DNA of 37,758 nucleotides from Erysipelothrix sp. (GTDB lineage Bacteria; Bacillota_I; Bacilli_A; Erysipelotrichales; Erysipelotrichaceae), in assembly GCA_012512805.1 (NCBI GenBank), contig JAAZDN010000033.1:1-37758 (forward strand), in the 5' to 3' direction. The notes under the pieces are model-generated. The model searched no databases. It was given only the letters and a program-made list of their open reading frames with translations, and was not told the DNA's origin. Position numbers and translations under genes: made by a program. Of this stretch, positions 10,213-20,433 are shown piece after piece (within the stretch, counting starts at the first letter, position 1; each line of letters opens with the position of its first letter).

Positions 10213-11883
10213 ATGGAAAAAGTGTTAAACATGTGGCTAGATAGCCCAAACGTAAGTGATGAAGATAAACAAACCATTTTAGCAATGAATCACACCGAAA
10301 AACAGGAAGCATTTTATAAGGATGTCGAATTTGGAACGGCTGGAATGCGTGGTTTAATGGGAGTGGGAACAAATCGTATCAATGACTTTACGATTGCTCG
10401 TGCAACCCAGGCATTTGCAGAGTACATCAATGCACGTAATGTTAACAAGCGTGTTGCGATTGCCTATGATAATCGAAATAATTCACGTCACTTTGCAAAC
10501 ATTAGTGCCCAAGTACTTGCCCATAATAACATTGAAGTGTACATTTATGATGAAGTGATGGCAACACCACTCCTTTCCTATGCTGTACGACAACTTGATT
10601 GTGGAGGTGGTATTAATATAACCGCATCACACAACCCTAAGGAATATAACGGCTTTAAAGTATATGATGAAACAGGCTCACAACTTGTAACACGTCTTGC
10701 GAAAATTGTTGTGGATAATGTATCGAAACTTGATAACTACTTAGATATTATTAAACCGAGTACGGATGCTGCAAATGCACTCATTCATCACATTGATAAA
10801 AAGGTAGTTGAAAAATATACCCAAACCATTTTAAACTTACAATTTCAACCAAACCAAACCGAAGACTTTCATCTTGTATACTCACCACAACATGGTGCAG
10901 GTGTCAATGTCATTCCGCAGCTTTTAGACAAGGCGGGCTACCACTATTCACTTGTAAAAGAACAGGCAACACTTGATGGAAACTTCAGTAATACAGAATC
11001 GCCAAATCCAGAAGATAAGGCAGCCTATACACTCGCCTTAAAACAAGCTAAGGTTGAAAATGCTGATATGGTCGTAACAAGTGATCCAGATGCCGATCGT
11101 TTAGGTGTTGCGATCAAACATAATGGTGAGTACATCTTATTAAATGGTAATGAGACAACATCAATTATGTTAGAGTATATTTTAAAGCAAAGACAATTAG
11201 CGAATACACTTCCACAAACTCCATTTGTAGTCAATACAATTGTTACAAGTGACTTGGGATCTAAGATTGCTCAAAGTTATGGTGCAACAATGCAAAAAAC
11301 CTTAACAGGATTTAAGAATATTGGAAGTTTAATGGAAAAAGGTGATAACCTTAAAAACTATGTCTTTGGTTATGAAGAAAGTTATGGATCACTACCCTTT
11401 GCTATCGTTCGCGATAAGGATGCGGTCAGTGCAACCCTGCTCTTAGCTGAAATGGGAAGTCAGGCTAAAAAACAAGGGCTAACCTTAGTGGACGTCTTAA
11501 ATGAATTATACAAAAAACATGGTTATCATATTGATACCCAACAAAGTATCACAATGGCAGGTCTTGATGGACCAGAAAAAATTGCTGCAGTGATGGCAAA
11601 GTTCTATGAACAAACTATTGGAACAACAGACTTTGGTGACATTGAAGTGATTGAAAACTATGCAACATCAGAGCGTATTGATGCAAAAAATACCACACCA
11701 TTAGATTTTGAAAAAGCAGACGTCTTTAAAGTGTTCTTCAAGGATATGGGATGGATCGCAATACGTCCAAGTGGTACAGAGCCAAAAATTAAAGTATATT
11801 ATGGTGTAACAGGAAAAGATGAAACTGCCGCACAAGCAAATCTAAAACAACTTGAAGCATACGTTAAAATAAAAATAGATTAG
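10213..11883 (+). CDS. pgcA: Alpha-phosphoglucomutase / phosphohexomutase
   Basis: TASHNPKEYNG phosphoserine loop; DPDADR; RPSGTEPKIK. Confidence 0.95.
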   Translation: MEKVLNMWLDSPNVSDEDKQTILAMNHTEKQEAFYKDVEFGTAGMRGLMGVGTNRINDFTIARATQAFAEYINARNVNKRVAIAYDNRNNSRHFANISAQVLAHNNIEVYIYDEVMATPLLSYAVRQLDCGGGINITASHNPKEYNGFKVYDETGSQLVTRLAKIVVDNVSKLDNYLDIIKPSTDAANALIHHIDKKVVEKYTQTILNLQFQPNQTEDFHLVYSPQHGAGVNVIPQLLDKAGYHYSLVKEQATLDGNFSNTESPNPEDKAAYTLALKQAKVENADMVVTSDPDADRLGVAIKHNGEYILLNGNETTSIMLEYILKQRQLANTLPQTPFVVNTIVTSDLGSKIAQSYGATMQKTLTGFKNIGSLMEKGDNLKNYVFGYEESYGSLPFAIVRDKDAVSATLLLAEMGSQAKKQGLTLVDVLNELYKKHGYHIDTQQSITMAGLDGPEKIAAVMAKFYEQTIGTTDFGDIEVIENYATSERIDAKNTTPLDFEKADVFKVFFKDMGWIAIRPSGTEPKIKVYYGVTGKDETAAQANLKQLEAYVKIKID

Positions 11884-11891
11884 AGGTAATT

Positions 11892-12677
11892 ATGGAAGGT
11901 CGAAAAGAGTATATTGTTGAAATAACAAAAGCAGCACAACAGATTATTTTAACGAAGTTAAATGATAATTATGCAATTGATATTAAGAACAACAATCAAT
12001 CGGATATTGTCACTGAGATTGATATTGAAGTTGAGAAATTTCTTGTCAATAAAATTAAGGAACGTTATCCAAATGATGGATTTATTACGGAAGAGAATAC
12101 AGTCTGTGATCCAAATAAAGATTATGTATGGATTATTGATCCCATTGATGGAACAATGAACTTTGTATATGAACAACGTGACTTTGCGATTTCTATTGCC
12201 CTCTATCATGAAGGTATTGGAGAAGTTGGGGTTGTCTGTAATGTTGTTAATGATGAGATGATTGTCGGTGTACGTAATGAAGGTTTAAGTGTTAATGGTA
12301 TAAAACCATCACCTTTAACAACAGTGAACTTACGTCAATCAATCATTGATGTATCACTTCGTACAATGGTTACACTTAATGAAAAAGGAATTGCGAACTT
12401 ATTCAAGATGAGTTCAAGTATTCTTTCACATCGAAATATTGGTTCCGCAGCCATTCGTATCTGTGATGTTGCCCTTGGTCGTGCCCATATGTATATTTCA
12501 GATACCTTATGTATTTGGGACTTTGCAGCAGGAATCATTATATTACGTGAAGCAGGTGGATACGACAACTATATGGAAGAAGAACTTAAATTTACAAGTG
12601 ATCGTGTTGATTTAATGGTTGCGAATAACAAAGGAATTGTTACAGAACTCAAAGATAAATTTTATTTTAATAACTAA
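11892..12677 (+). CDS. suhB: Inositol monophosphatase family protein
   Basis: DIVTEIDIEVE; GFITEEN; WIIDPIDGTMNFVY; IWDFAAGIIILREAGG. Confidence 0.92.
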   Translation: MEGRKEYIVEITKAAQQIILTKLNDNYAIDIKNNNQSDIVTEIDIEVEKFLVNKIKERYPNDGFITEENTVCDPNKDYVWIIDPIDGTMNFVYEQRDFAISIALYHEGIGEVGVVCNVVNDEMIVGVRNEGLSVNGIKPSPLTTVNLRQSIIDVSLRTMVTLNEKGIANLFKMSSSILSHRNIGSAAIRICDVALGRAHMYISDTLCIWDFAAGIIILREAGGYDNYMEEELKFTSDRVDLMVANNKGIVTELKDKFYFNN

Positions 12678-12699
12678 ATATGCAAAAGCATATTTTTTT
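12678..12699 (+). terminator. Rho-independent terminator
   Basis: atatgc-aaaa-gcatat followed by T-run. Confidence 0.75.
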
Positions 12700-12786
12700 A
12701 TATTCATAATGTAAATGCAGTTACAATAAAATGAAAATCTTACAAAAATAATGTATAATAGAACATATAGAAAAGAGTGAGAAATT

Positions 12787-14589
12787 ATGAGTGTTAATTT
12801 ACCATTAAGAGCCGATGTTCCCGTTAAAGAAACGTGGGATTTAACAGGCATATATGAAAATAATGAAGCATGGGAAACAGCATATACTAAAGTAGAAGCC
12901 CAATACAGTGATATTAAACAATTTGAAGGACACATTCTTGATAGTCCACAAACCTTATTAGATTTATTAAAATTCAATGAAGAAATTTCATTACAAGTGA
13001 TGCACCTCTACGTATATACACACCTACAATCTGATACGGATGTCAGTAACAGTTTATACTTAGGCATGCAAACACGTGCGATCAATTTACTAACAAAGAT
13101 TCAAGCAGAATTTGCTTTTATTGATCCTGAAATCTTAGCTGCAGATGAAGCACTTGTGTACAAATATATGAGTGAATTAGAAGACTTAGCGATATATGAT
13201 CATTACTTCAAACGTCTCTTTGCACAACGCCCACATATTTTAAGTGCTCGAGAAGAAAGTATTCTTGCAATGGCAAGTGGTCCCTTAGCATTATTTGATG
13301 AAATCTACGGAGTGTACACAAACTCAGAAATGAAAATGCCAATCGTGAAAGATGAGAATGGTGTTGAAATGAAATTATCATATGGTCGCTATGCAAAACT
13401 TCGTGAGAATGCGAATAAGGCAGTTCGTAAAGAAGCCTTCATTAATATGCATGAAACTTATGGTTCAAATAAGAATACTTTGGCAACTGTTTTATCAGGA
13501 AATGTTAAAGCTGGAAACTTAAATGCACAAGTACGTGGATACAACAGTGCACGTCATGCGGCACTCTTTGCGAACAACGTTGATGAGTCTGTTTATGATG
13601 GACTTGTAAATACAGTGAACGACAACCTTGATGCTCTACATGAATATGTTGATGTTCGTAAAGAAATCTTAGGCTTAGATGAAATTAATATGTATGATCT
13701 TTATACACCATTAGTAAAGGAAGTTGATATCAAATTTACTAAAGAAAAAGCACAAGAAATTATTCTAGAAGCACTCGCACCACTTGGTGAAGAATACGTC
13801 AGTGTTGTGAAACGTGCCTTTGATGAACGTTGGATGGATCTTGTCGAAAATGAACACAAACGTAGTGGTGCCTATTCATCAGGAACATATGGAACAAACC
13901 CATTTATCCTAATGAACTGGCAAGATAGTTTAGACAACGTCTATACACTTGCCCATGAACTTGGACACTCACTCCATTCATACTACACACGCAAATATCA
14001 ACCACAGGTCTATGGTAATTATTCAATCTTTGTGGCAGAAGTTGCCTCAACTACAAATGAACAATTATTAACAGACTATTTCTTAAAGAAATATCCAGAA
14101 AAAGAAATGCAAGCATACATCTTAAATCACTACTTAGATGGTGTAAAGGGCACAGTATTCAGACAAACACAGTTTGCGGAATTTGAACACTTCCTCTACA
14201 CATCAGATCAAAACAATGTTGCACTCACAGGTGAAATGTTAACAGAAGCATACTTAGAAATGAACAAGAAATACTACGGTGAAACAATGACCTATGATGC
14301 AGAAATTGGATATGAATGGGCACTTATTCCACATTTCTACTATAACTACTATGTATATCAATATGCTACAGGATTCAGTGCCGCAACCGCACTATCATTA
14401 AACATCCTATCAAATGATCAGGCTAAAGTTGATGCATACATTGATTATCTAAAAGCAGGATCAAGTGATTATCCAATCAACGTCCTTAAAAAAGCAGGTG
14501 TTGATATGAACTCAGCTGCTCCAATTGAAGCAACAATCAAAGTGTTTAGAGAACGCTTAGCTCAACTAAAAGATCTCTTAAGTAAATAA
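12787..14589 (+). CDS. pepF: Oligoendopeptidase F (M3B)
   Basis: HELGHSLHSYYTRKYQP zinc motif; 600 aa. Confidence 0.96.
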   Translation: MSVNLPLRADVPVKETWDLTGIYENNEAWETAYTKVEAQYSDIKQFEGHILDSPQTLLDLLKFNEEISLQVMHLYVYTHLQSDTDVSNSLYLGMQTRAINLLTKIQAEFAFIDPEILAADEALVYKYMSELEDLAIYDHYFKRLFAQRPHILSAREESILAMASGPLALFDEIYGVYTNSEMKMPIVKDENGVEMKLSYGRYAKLRENANKAVRKEAFINMHETYGSNKNTLATVLSGNVKAGNLNAQVRGYNSARHAALFANNVDESVYDGLVNTVNDNLDALHEYVDVRKEILGLDEINMYDLYTPLVKEVDIKFTKEKAQEIILEALAPLGEEYVSVVKRAFDERWMDLVENEHKRSGAYSSGTYGTNPFILMNWQDSLDNVYTLAHELGHSLHSYYTRKYQPQVYGNYSIFVAEVASTTNEQLLTDYFLKKYPEKEMQAYILNHYLDGVKGTVFRQTQFAEFEHFLYTSDQNNVALTGEMLTEAYLEMNKKYYGETMTYDAEIGYEWALIPHFYYNYYVYQYATGFSAATALSLNILSNDQAKVDAYIDYLKAGSSDYPINVLKKAGVDMNSAAPIEATIKVFRERLAQLKDLLSK

Positions 14590-14598
14590 CATAAGTAA

Positions 14599-14622
14599 GA
14601 AGCCAATACAGGCTTCTTTTTT
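14599..14622 (+). terminator. Rho-independent terminator after pepF
   Basis: gaagcc-aataca-ggcttc followed by TTTTTT. Confidence 0.88.
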
Positions 14623-14678
14623 GATAATACTACTGGAAAATATTTTTTAATTATCATTACAATAAAATAATAATATGC

Positions 14679-14684
14679 TATAAT
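14679..14684 (+). promoter_or_regulatory. -10 box of the P-type ATPase promoter
   Basis: TATAAT, with a weak -35 (TTACAA) about 16 bp upstream. Confidence 0.7.
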
Positions 14685-14686
14685 AC

Positions 14687-14706
14687 ATATGAACAAACAC
14701 TCATAT
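14687..14706 (+). promoter_or_regulatory. Palindromic repressor operator (ArsR/SmtB-CzrA-like consensus)
   Basis: ATATGAACAAACACTCATAT between the -10 and the RBS; near-identical copy at 28905..28924. Confidence 0.75.
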
Positions 14707-14722
14707 GAAAGGAGCGGATGTT

Positions 14723-16798
14723 ATGAAAACTGTGAAATATAAAATCAGTGGACTTGACTGTGCATCATGTGCAGCTAAAATTGAAGAATCCAGTTGTAAA
14801 CTTGAAGGTGTCAATAATGTAACGATTGACTTAATGAATCATAATGTATGGCTCCAAGCAGATGAAAACTCAGATGATAAGCACATCTTTGATGAATTTA
14901 ATAAGATTGCAGATCGTATTGAACCTGGTGCAAAACTTGTTAGTGAAGAGATTGAAAGTGAAGAGACTGAGCATTCAAATATCTTAATGCGAATTATCAT
15001 TTCAATAGTATTTATTGCGATTGGTTTTATGAGCAACAATGATAGTATTAGTCTAACATCATTCTTAATATCATATTTTGTAGTGGGATACGATGTAATA
15101 ATATTAGCCTTTAAAAACTTAATTCGTGGACGTGCTCTGGATGAAAACTTTTTAATGAGTTTAGCAACCGTTGGTGCCTTTCTTATTAATGAACATTTTG
15201 AAGCCGTCTTAGTCATGCTACTGTACCAAATTGGAGAGTACCTTCAACATGAAGCCGTACACCAATCCAAACAATCAATTACAAAATTGATGAACATTAA
15301 AGCAGAATATGCGATGAAACTCGTTGATCATAAAGAAGTGATGATTGATCCTGAAAATGTAATGTTAGATGATGTCTTAGTTGTACGTCCTGGTGAGAAA
15401 ATTCCAGTAGACGGTATGATTATTAGTGGACTTGGAGCAATTGATTATAAGGCTTTAACTGGAGAGTCATTACCTGTTGAAGTGAATGTTGATACTGAAG
15501 TATTAAGTGGTGGTATAAATGTTGATAGCGTCTTACACATTCGTGTTACAAAGACATATAATGACTCAACGATTAAACAAATCTTGGACCTTGTTGAAAA
15601 TGCAAGTGCAAATAAGGCACCTGCAGAGAAATTTATTACTCGCTTTGCGAAGTACTATACACCTATTGTTGTAATGCTTGCAGTCATAATTGCCTTTATA
15701 GTACCACTTATACTTGAAGGTAAATTGTATGATTATGATTACATGTATCGTGCTTTAACCTTCCTCGTTATCTCATGTCCATGTGCGCTTGTTATATCAG
15801 TTCCACTCAGCTTCTTTGGTGGTATTGGTGGAGCAAGTAAATTAGGAATCCTGTTTAAGGGAAGTAACTACATTGAAGCCTTAGCTAAGGCTGAAGTTGT
15901 CCTCTTTGATAAGACTGGAACACTTACTGAAGGAAGCTTTAATGTTGTTGAAGTCAAGAGTGAGTATGATGCTGAGCAAGTGATTGAATATGCGGCCATG
16001 GCTGAATACTATTCAAACCATCCGATTGCAAAATCGATTGTGAATCACTATGGAAAAGATATTGATTTTAGCAGCCTTGCACAAGGTCAAGAATTAGCAC
16101 ATCTTGGTGTTGGTGTCCTCTATAACAATAAACAAGTATGGGCAGGTAACTACAAGCTCATGCAAGAAAAAAATATTGATGTCAAAGAAGTTCAAACAAC
16201 AGAGTCCATTGTTTATGTCGCTGTGGACAATACTTTCTATGGGACAATCGTCATTGCTGATAAGATCAAAAAAGATGCAGCTGAAACAATAAGCAATCTA
16301 AAACAATTAGGTATTAAACAGATTGAAATGTTGACGGGAGATAATAAAACTATTGCCCAAAGTGTTTCAGAAACATTAGCACTTAGTAACTATCATGCCG
16401 GACTCACACCACTTGATAAGGTAGATATTGTTGAAGCTTATGAACAAAATGATGAACGTGTCATCTTTGTTGGAGATGGAATTAACGATGCACCGGTCTT
16501 AACGATGGCAAGTGTTGGAGTAGCTATGGGATCACTGGGTAGTGATGCAGCAATTGAAGCAGCAGACGTTGTCATAATGGATGATAATCCAATACGGCTT
16601 CCATATGCGATTAAACAAGCACGAAGAACAATGAATATTGTAAAACAAAACATTACCTTCGCCCTTGCAACGAAATTCTTATTTATGGCACTTGGTGCCT
16701 ATGGTATCAGTAATATGGCAATGGCCATCTTTGCGGATGTTGGAGTATCACTTTTAGCAATACTCAATGCTTTACGACTATTACGCGTTAAACAATAA
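14723..16798 (+). CDS. Heavy-metal P1B-type ATPase (Zn/Cd/Pb-type) with N-terminal HMA domain
   Basis: GLDCASCAAKIEES HMA motif; SCPCALVIS; DKTGTLTEG; GDGINDAPVL; RBS aaaggag supports ATG at 14723. Confidence 0.95.
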   Translation: MKTVKYKISGLDCASCAAKIEESSCKLEGVNNVTIDLMNHNVWLQADENSDDKHIFDEFNKIADRIEPGAKLVSEEIESEETEHSNILMRIIISIVFIAIGFMSNNDSISLTSFLISYFVVGYDVIILAFKNLIRGRALDENFLMSLATVGAFLINEHFEAVLVMLLYQIGEYLQHEAVHQSKQSITKLMNIKAEYAMKLVDHKEVMIDPENVMLDDVLVVRPGEKIPVDGMIISGLGAIDYKALTGESLPVEVNVDTEVLSGGINVDSVLHIRVTKTYNDSTIKQILDLVENASANKAPAEKFITRFAKYYTPIVVMLAVIIAFIVPLILEGKLYDYDYMYRALTFLVISCPCALVISVPLSFFGGIGGASKLGILFKGSNYIEALAKAEVVLFDKTGTLTEGSFNVVEVKSEYDAEQVIEYAAMAEYYSNHPIAKSIVNHYGKDIDFSSLAQGQELAHLGVGVLYNNKQVWAGNYKLMQEKNIDVKEVQTTESIVYVAVDNTFYGTIVIADKIKKDAAETISNLKQLGIKQIEMLTGDNKTIAQSVSETLALSNYHAGLTPLDKVDIVEAYEQNDERVIFVGDGINDAPVLTMASVGVAMGSLGSDAAIEAADVVIMDDNPIRLPYAIKQARRTMNIVKQNITFALATKFLFMALGAYGISNMAMAIFADVGVSLLAILNALRLLRVKQ

Positions 16799-16802
16799 TG
16801 AG

Positions 16803-16825
16803 AGCCTACTTCGGTAGGCTTTTTA
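16803..16825 (+). terminator. Rho-independent terminator with UUCG loop
   Basis: agcctac-ttcg-gtaggct followed by TTTT. Confidence 0.9.
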
Positions 16826-16884
16826 AAAGGAGCGGCCACCTTAATAAAGTGTGGCTATGCTATAATTAGAATGAGGTGTTTTTA

Positions 16885-18204
16885 ATGAATGATACAATTG
16901 CGGCTATCGCAACACCCCTAGCACAAGGGGCTATTTCCATCATCAAAGTGAGTGGTGAGGATGCAATATATTATGTGAATAAAATATTTGATCGAGATCT
17001 TACACAATTTGATCGTAATACAATAAATTATGGAAACATTATCCATAACAATGAAATTATTGATGAAGTCATGGTCAGTATTTTTAAAGGTCCCCATTCT
17101 TTTACACGTGAAGATGTCGTTGAGATTAATACACATGGTGGAGTTTTAGTAACCCAGACGGTATTGACCTTACTGTTAGCACAGGGGGTTCGAATGGCAA
17201 ACCCTGGTGAATTTACACAACGTGGATACTTAAATGGACGTTTAGACTTAACACAGGCAGAGGCGATTCATGACTTAATTGAAGCGAATAATAATCAAGG
17301 ACTGAAGCTTGCGGTATCTTCATTAAAAGGTTCTGTGAAACGCTTGTTAGATCCATTAATTGAGGATGTACTTGATACGATTGCGGTGATCGAAGTAAAC
17401 ATTGATTATCCGGAATACGACGATGTTGAAATATTAAGCAGTGAAATCGTAAAACCACGATTGGATAAATGGCTTATTGAACTTCAAGCAATTATTGATC
17501 GTGCAGAGCGCACAAAAGAGATTAAAGATGGCGTCAAAACGGTCATTATTGGTGAGCCTAATGTTGGTAAGTCCAGTATTTTTAATGCACTTATTGAACA
17601 AGATAAGGCCATCGTTACGAATATTGCAGGAACAACACGTGACTTAGTCGAAGATAAGATTAGACTTGAGAATGTAACCTTAGCTTTAGTAGATACTGCG
17701 GGACTTCGTGATACTGAAGATGTTATTGAACAAATTGGAATTGAAAAAACAAGAGCAGCTTTAGCTGAAGCTGACTTTGTCATTATGGTTCTTGATGCAA
17801 GTCGTGATATGAATGCTGCTGAGGTAGAACTTCAAACATTAATACAAGATAAAAAACATCTTATTGTTCATAATAAGAGCGACTTAAATGCTGAAGGATT
17901 AATTCAGGTCAGTGCACTTAATAATGATGTCAGCCAGTTAGAAGAAGCAATTAATAAATTATTTTCTGATAATGTTATTGATGTAAAAGTTGAAACCTTA
18001 AACAATGAACGCCAAATAGGACTTGCACTAAAAGCCTTGAATCATTTTAATGATGCACTAAATTCTATTGCCTTAGGTATGGAACTTGAACTGGTGGCAA
18101 TTGATTTAGGTGAAGGATACATGGCGATGAAAGAGATCTTAGGTGAGGTAAGTCGTGATGATTTACTCGATACACTCTTCTCTAAGTTCTGTCTTGGTAA
18201 GTAA
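16885..18204 (+). CDS. mnmE: tRNA modification GTPase MnmE/TrmE
   Basis: MNDTIAAIATPLAQGAISIIKVSG; GEPNVGKSS; C-terminal FCLGK. Confidence 0.97.
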   Translation: MNDTIAAIATPLAQGAISIIKVSGEDAIYYVNKIFDRDLTQFDRNTINYGNIIHNNEIIDEVMVSIFKGPHSFTREDVVEINTHGGVLVTQTVLTLLLAQGVRMANPGEFTQRGYLNGRLDLTQAEAIHDLIEANNNQGLKLAVSSLKGSVKRLLDPLIEDVLDTIAVIEVNIDYPEYDDVEILSSEIVKPRLDKWLIELQAIIDRAERTKEIKDGVKTVIIGEPNVGKSSIFNALIEQDKAIVTNIAGTTRDLVEDKIRLENVTLALVDTAGLRDTEDVIEQIGIEKTRAALAEADFVIMVLDASRDMNAAEVELQTLIQDKKHLIVHNKSDLNAEGLIQVSALNNDVSQLEEAINKLFSDNVIDVKVETLNNERQIGLALKALNHFNDALNSIALGMELELVAIDLGEGYMAMKEILGEVSRDDLLDTLFSKFCLGK

Positions 18205-18205
18205 G

Positions 18206-18973
18206 ATGAAGATTGGATGGATGGATACGCATGCCCATGTTATGGATGCGAGTTTATTGTTACAAATCGATGATGTTATAAAGCGTTGTATTGAAAATGA
18301 TGTTGTAAGTGTTACCCTTATTTGTATGAGTATAGAGGAGATTGAATTAGGTATCCGGTTACAATCAAAGTATCCTATGCTTGAATTATTTGGAGGTTTT
18401 CATCCTGTTGACATAACGAACGACAGTATTGAGAATTACCAAAAATTGGAAGAATTCATAATTAATGGTAAAATCGTCGGAATTGGTGAAATAGGGCTTG
18501 ATTTTTATTGGGATAAACAGTATAGGGATGCACAGATTGTGGCCTTTAGAAGACAGTGTGAGTTGGCAATTAAACATGATGTGCCGATCAATATTCATAT
18601 GCGGGATGCAACGCAAGAGGTTTATGACATTATATCTTCATATAAGGGTCAACTCCGTGGGGTCATGCATTGTTACAGCGGAAGTGTAGAAATGGCAAAA
18701 GCCTTTATAAAACAAGGGTTTTTGATCTCTTTAGGTGGAATCTTAACGTTTAAAAATGCGAAAAGTGTGATCGAAGTCGCAGAAGAAATCGACCTTGAAC
18801 ATCTTCTTATTGAAACCGATAGTCCTTATCTTACGCCACATCCATATCGAGGCAAGCTAAATGAGCCCAGTTATGTGGCTTTAGTTGGAGAAAAGCTTGC
18901 GTCCATTAAAAACATGGAACATTTCACAATTCAAACACAAATGCAAAAAAACTACAAGCGCCTTTTTAAATAA
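18206..18973 (+). CDS. tatD: TatD-family DNase
   Basis: MDTHAHV; GEIGLDFYWD; INIHMRDA; HCYSGS; ETDSPYLTPHPYRGKLNEP. Confidence 0.95.
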   Translation: MKIGWMDTHAHVMDASLLLQIDDVIKRCIENDVVSVTLICMSIEEIELGIRLQSKYPMLELFGGFHPVDITNDSIENYQKLEEFIINGKIVGIGEIGLDFYWDKQYRDAQIVAFRRQCELAIKHDVPINIHMRDATQEVYDIISSYKGQLRGVMHCYSGSVEMAKAFIKQGFLISLGGILTFKNAKSVIEVAEEIDLEHLLIETDSPYLTPHPYRGKLNEPSYVALVGEKLASIKNMEHFTIQTQMQKNYKRLFK

Positions 18974-19029
18974 TTGTAACGATTTTGTCACTATGCTATT
19001 ATTTAACAGTCCAAAAAGGAGAGAAAAAA

Positions 19030-19863
19030 ATGATAGCAAAAAAGAGAGTAATATTATTACTTTCATTATTATTAGTTCTAAGTGGATGTGTTTTTAAAGA
19101 AGATGAAACAAATATTGTTCTACCAGTATTAGCGCTTGGTGAATTAGACGAACAAGTTTTAACACAAGCAAACTTCCGTCAGGATTATACTGAAGTAGAT
19201 GAACCAATAATAGGAACCAAAACTAACAAAATAGAATATACAGAATCAGGCCAAGGTATTCCTTGGTTAGTAAAAAAAGTAAGTGACTCAAAAGAAGCGC
19301 GTCGTCAGTACACGCAACTTGATACTTACAATCAATTCGATGAACTTATTTCATCAACAGTTATTCCAAGCTCAGAAAAATTAATTGAGCCAACACCAAA
19401 TATTTATGAATATGGACAACCACTCGAAGTCGGCGTTGAATATGCACCACGACGTGTTACACGTTATGGATATGACTGTGGTGGATGTAGTGTCACTGCT
19501 GAAGATTTCAGTGGATCTGCAAGTGGTGTTAAATTTGGAAACAACCGTGTACGTCAATTTGATGGAACATGGCAAGAAGGAATTACCTATGGTGGACTTT
19601 ACGTTTTAGCAACATCACCAAGTATTCCATTCTGTACTGTTGTTGAAATATCAAATCACCCATTTAACGGTGGTGGCTTAACTAAGGGTGTCCCTTTCCA
19701 AGCAATCGTCTTAAACCGTGGAGTATCAGGTAGTGATATCGATTTATTTATCGGAAGTGAAAGTCAACGTGTTGTAACACAAGCCGGCAGTACAATTGGA
19801 ACAGGAACGAAGATTAAAGTCATCGGATCAAAACAATATGTACGTAACCAAGGTTGTAGATAA
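19030..19863 (+). CDS. Lipoprotein with a divergent 3D (double-psi barrel-like) domain
   Basis: Lipobox LVLSGC; RYGYDCGGCS...YVLATSPSIPFCTVVEI...GSDIDLFIGSE aligns by eye with 3D domains; occupies the yabE position between tatD and rnmV. Confidence 0.65.
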   Translation: MIAKKRVILLLSLLLVLSGCVFKEDETNIVLPVLALGELDEQVLTQANFRQDYTEVDEPIIGTKTNKIEYTESGQGIPWLVKKVSDSKEARRQYTQLDTYNQFDELISSTVIPSSEKLIEPTPNIYEYGQPLEVGVEYAPRRVTRYGYDCGGCSVTAEDFSGSASGVKFGNNRVRQFDGTWQEGITYGGLYVLATSPSIPFCTVVEISNHPFNGGGLTKGVPFQAIVLNRGVSGSDIDLFIGSESQRVVTQAGSTIGTGTKIKVIGSKQYVRNQGCR

Positions 19864-19890
19864 TACAGACACAAAGTTTTAAAATCAAAT

Positions 19891-19920
19891 TGGCCATTCT
19901 CAAATGAGGTGGTCTTTTTT
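19891..19920 (+). terminator. Rho-independent terminator after the lipoprotein gene
   Basis: ggccattctc-aaat-gaggtggtc followed by T-run. Confidence 0.7.
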
Positions 19921-20413
19921 ATTTCTTCACAGACATTAGGATCTTTGATGCGATCGGTAGCATAATACAATTTCCAATCGTACTTGGAATAACAATCGTT
20001 ACAAATAAGAAAGAAAACATATTGAGTGATTGAGAAAGAGTGAGAGCTACTGCTAAGAAGATAGATCCACTCAGTAACGTTGCGATAAGACCAAACATAA
20101 AGACATGGGTCTTATGAGTGAGTGATAAATGAAAGATATTTTTTATCGTGTATAAGATAAGCGCAATCATAAACTTATCAATGATGTTCGCAATCTGTCC
20201 GTTTGGAAAGGTTGTGGTAAGTGCTGTAAGTAATCCAAAGGCTAGGCCAGCGAGTAGGGTCTCTTCATAAGATTCGGCTAAGAGTAGTGATAAACATAGC
20301 ATCACTACAACAAAATCAACTTTCATTCCTTGAATTGAAAACACTTGAACCATTAGATTTAATACCAAACCTAAGGCTAATAAAATACTCATGTATGAAA
20401 TTCTTTTTGTCAT
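19919..20413 (-). CDS. trpP: TrpP-like tryptophan transporter (small membrane protein)
   Basis: MTKRISYMSILLALGLVLNLM...TTTFPNGQIANIIDKF; RBS aggagg supports start at 20413; preceded by a Trp T-box. Confidence 0.85.
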   Translation of the reverse strand: MTKRISYMSILLALGLVLNLMVQVFSIQGMKVDFVVVMLCLSLLLAESYEETLLAGLAFGLLTALTTTFPNGQIANIIDKFMIALILYTIKNIFHLSLTHKTHVFMFGLIATLLSGSIFLAVALTLSQSLNMFSFLFVTIVIPSTIGNCIMLPIASKILMSVKK

Positions 20414-20433
20414 GTTAATGACCTCCTTTAAAC

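Noticed and set aside
14839-15216. 125 aa minus-strand ORF inside the P-type ATPase gene
   Set aside because: Antisense to a clearly coding region; no independent signal.
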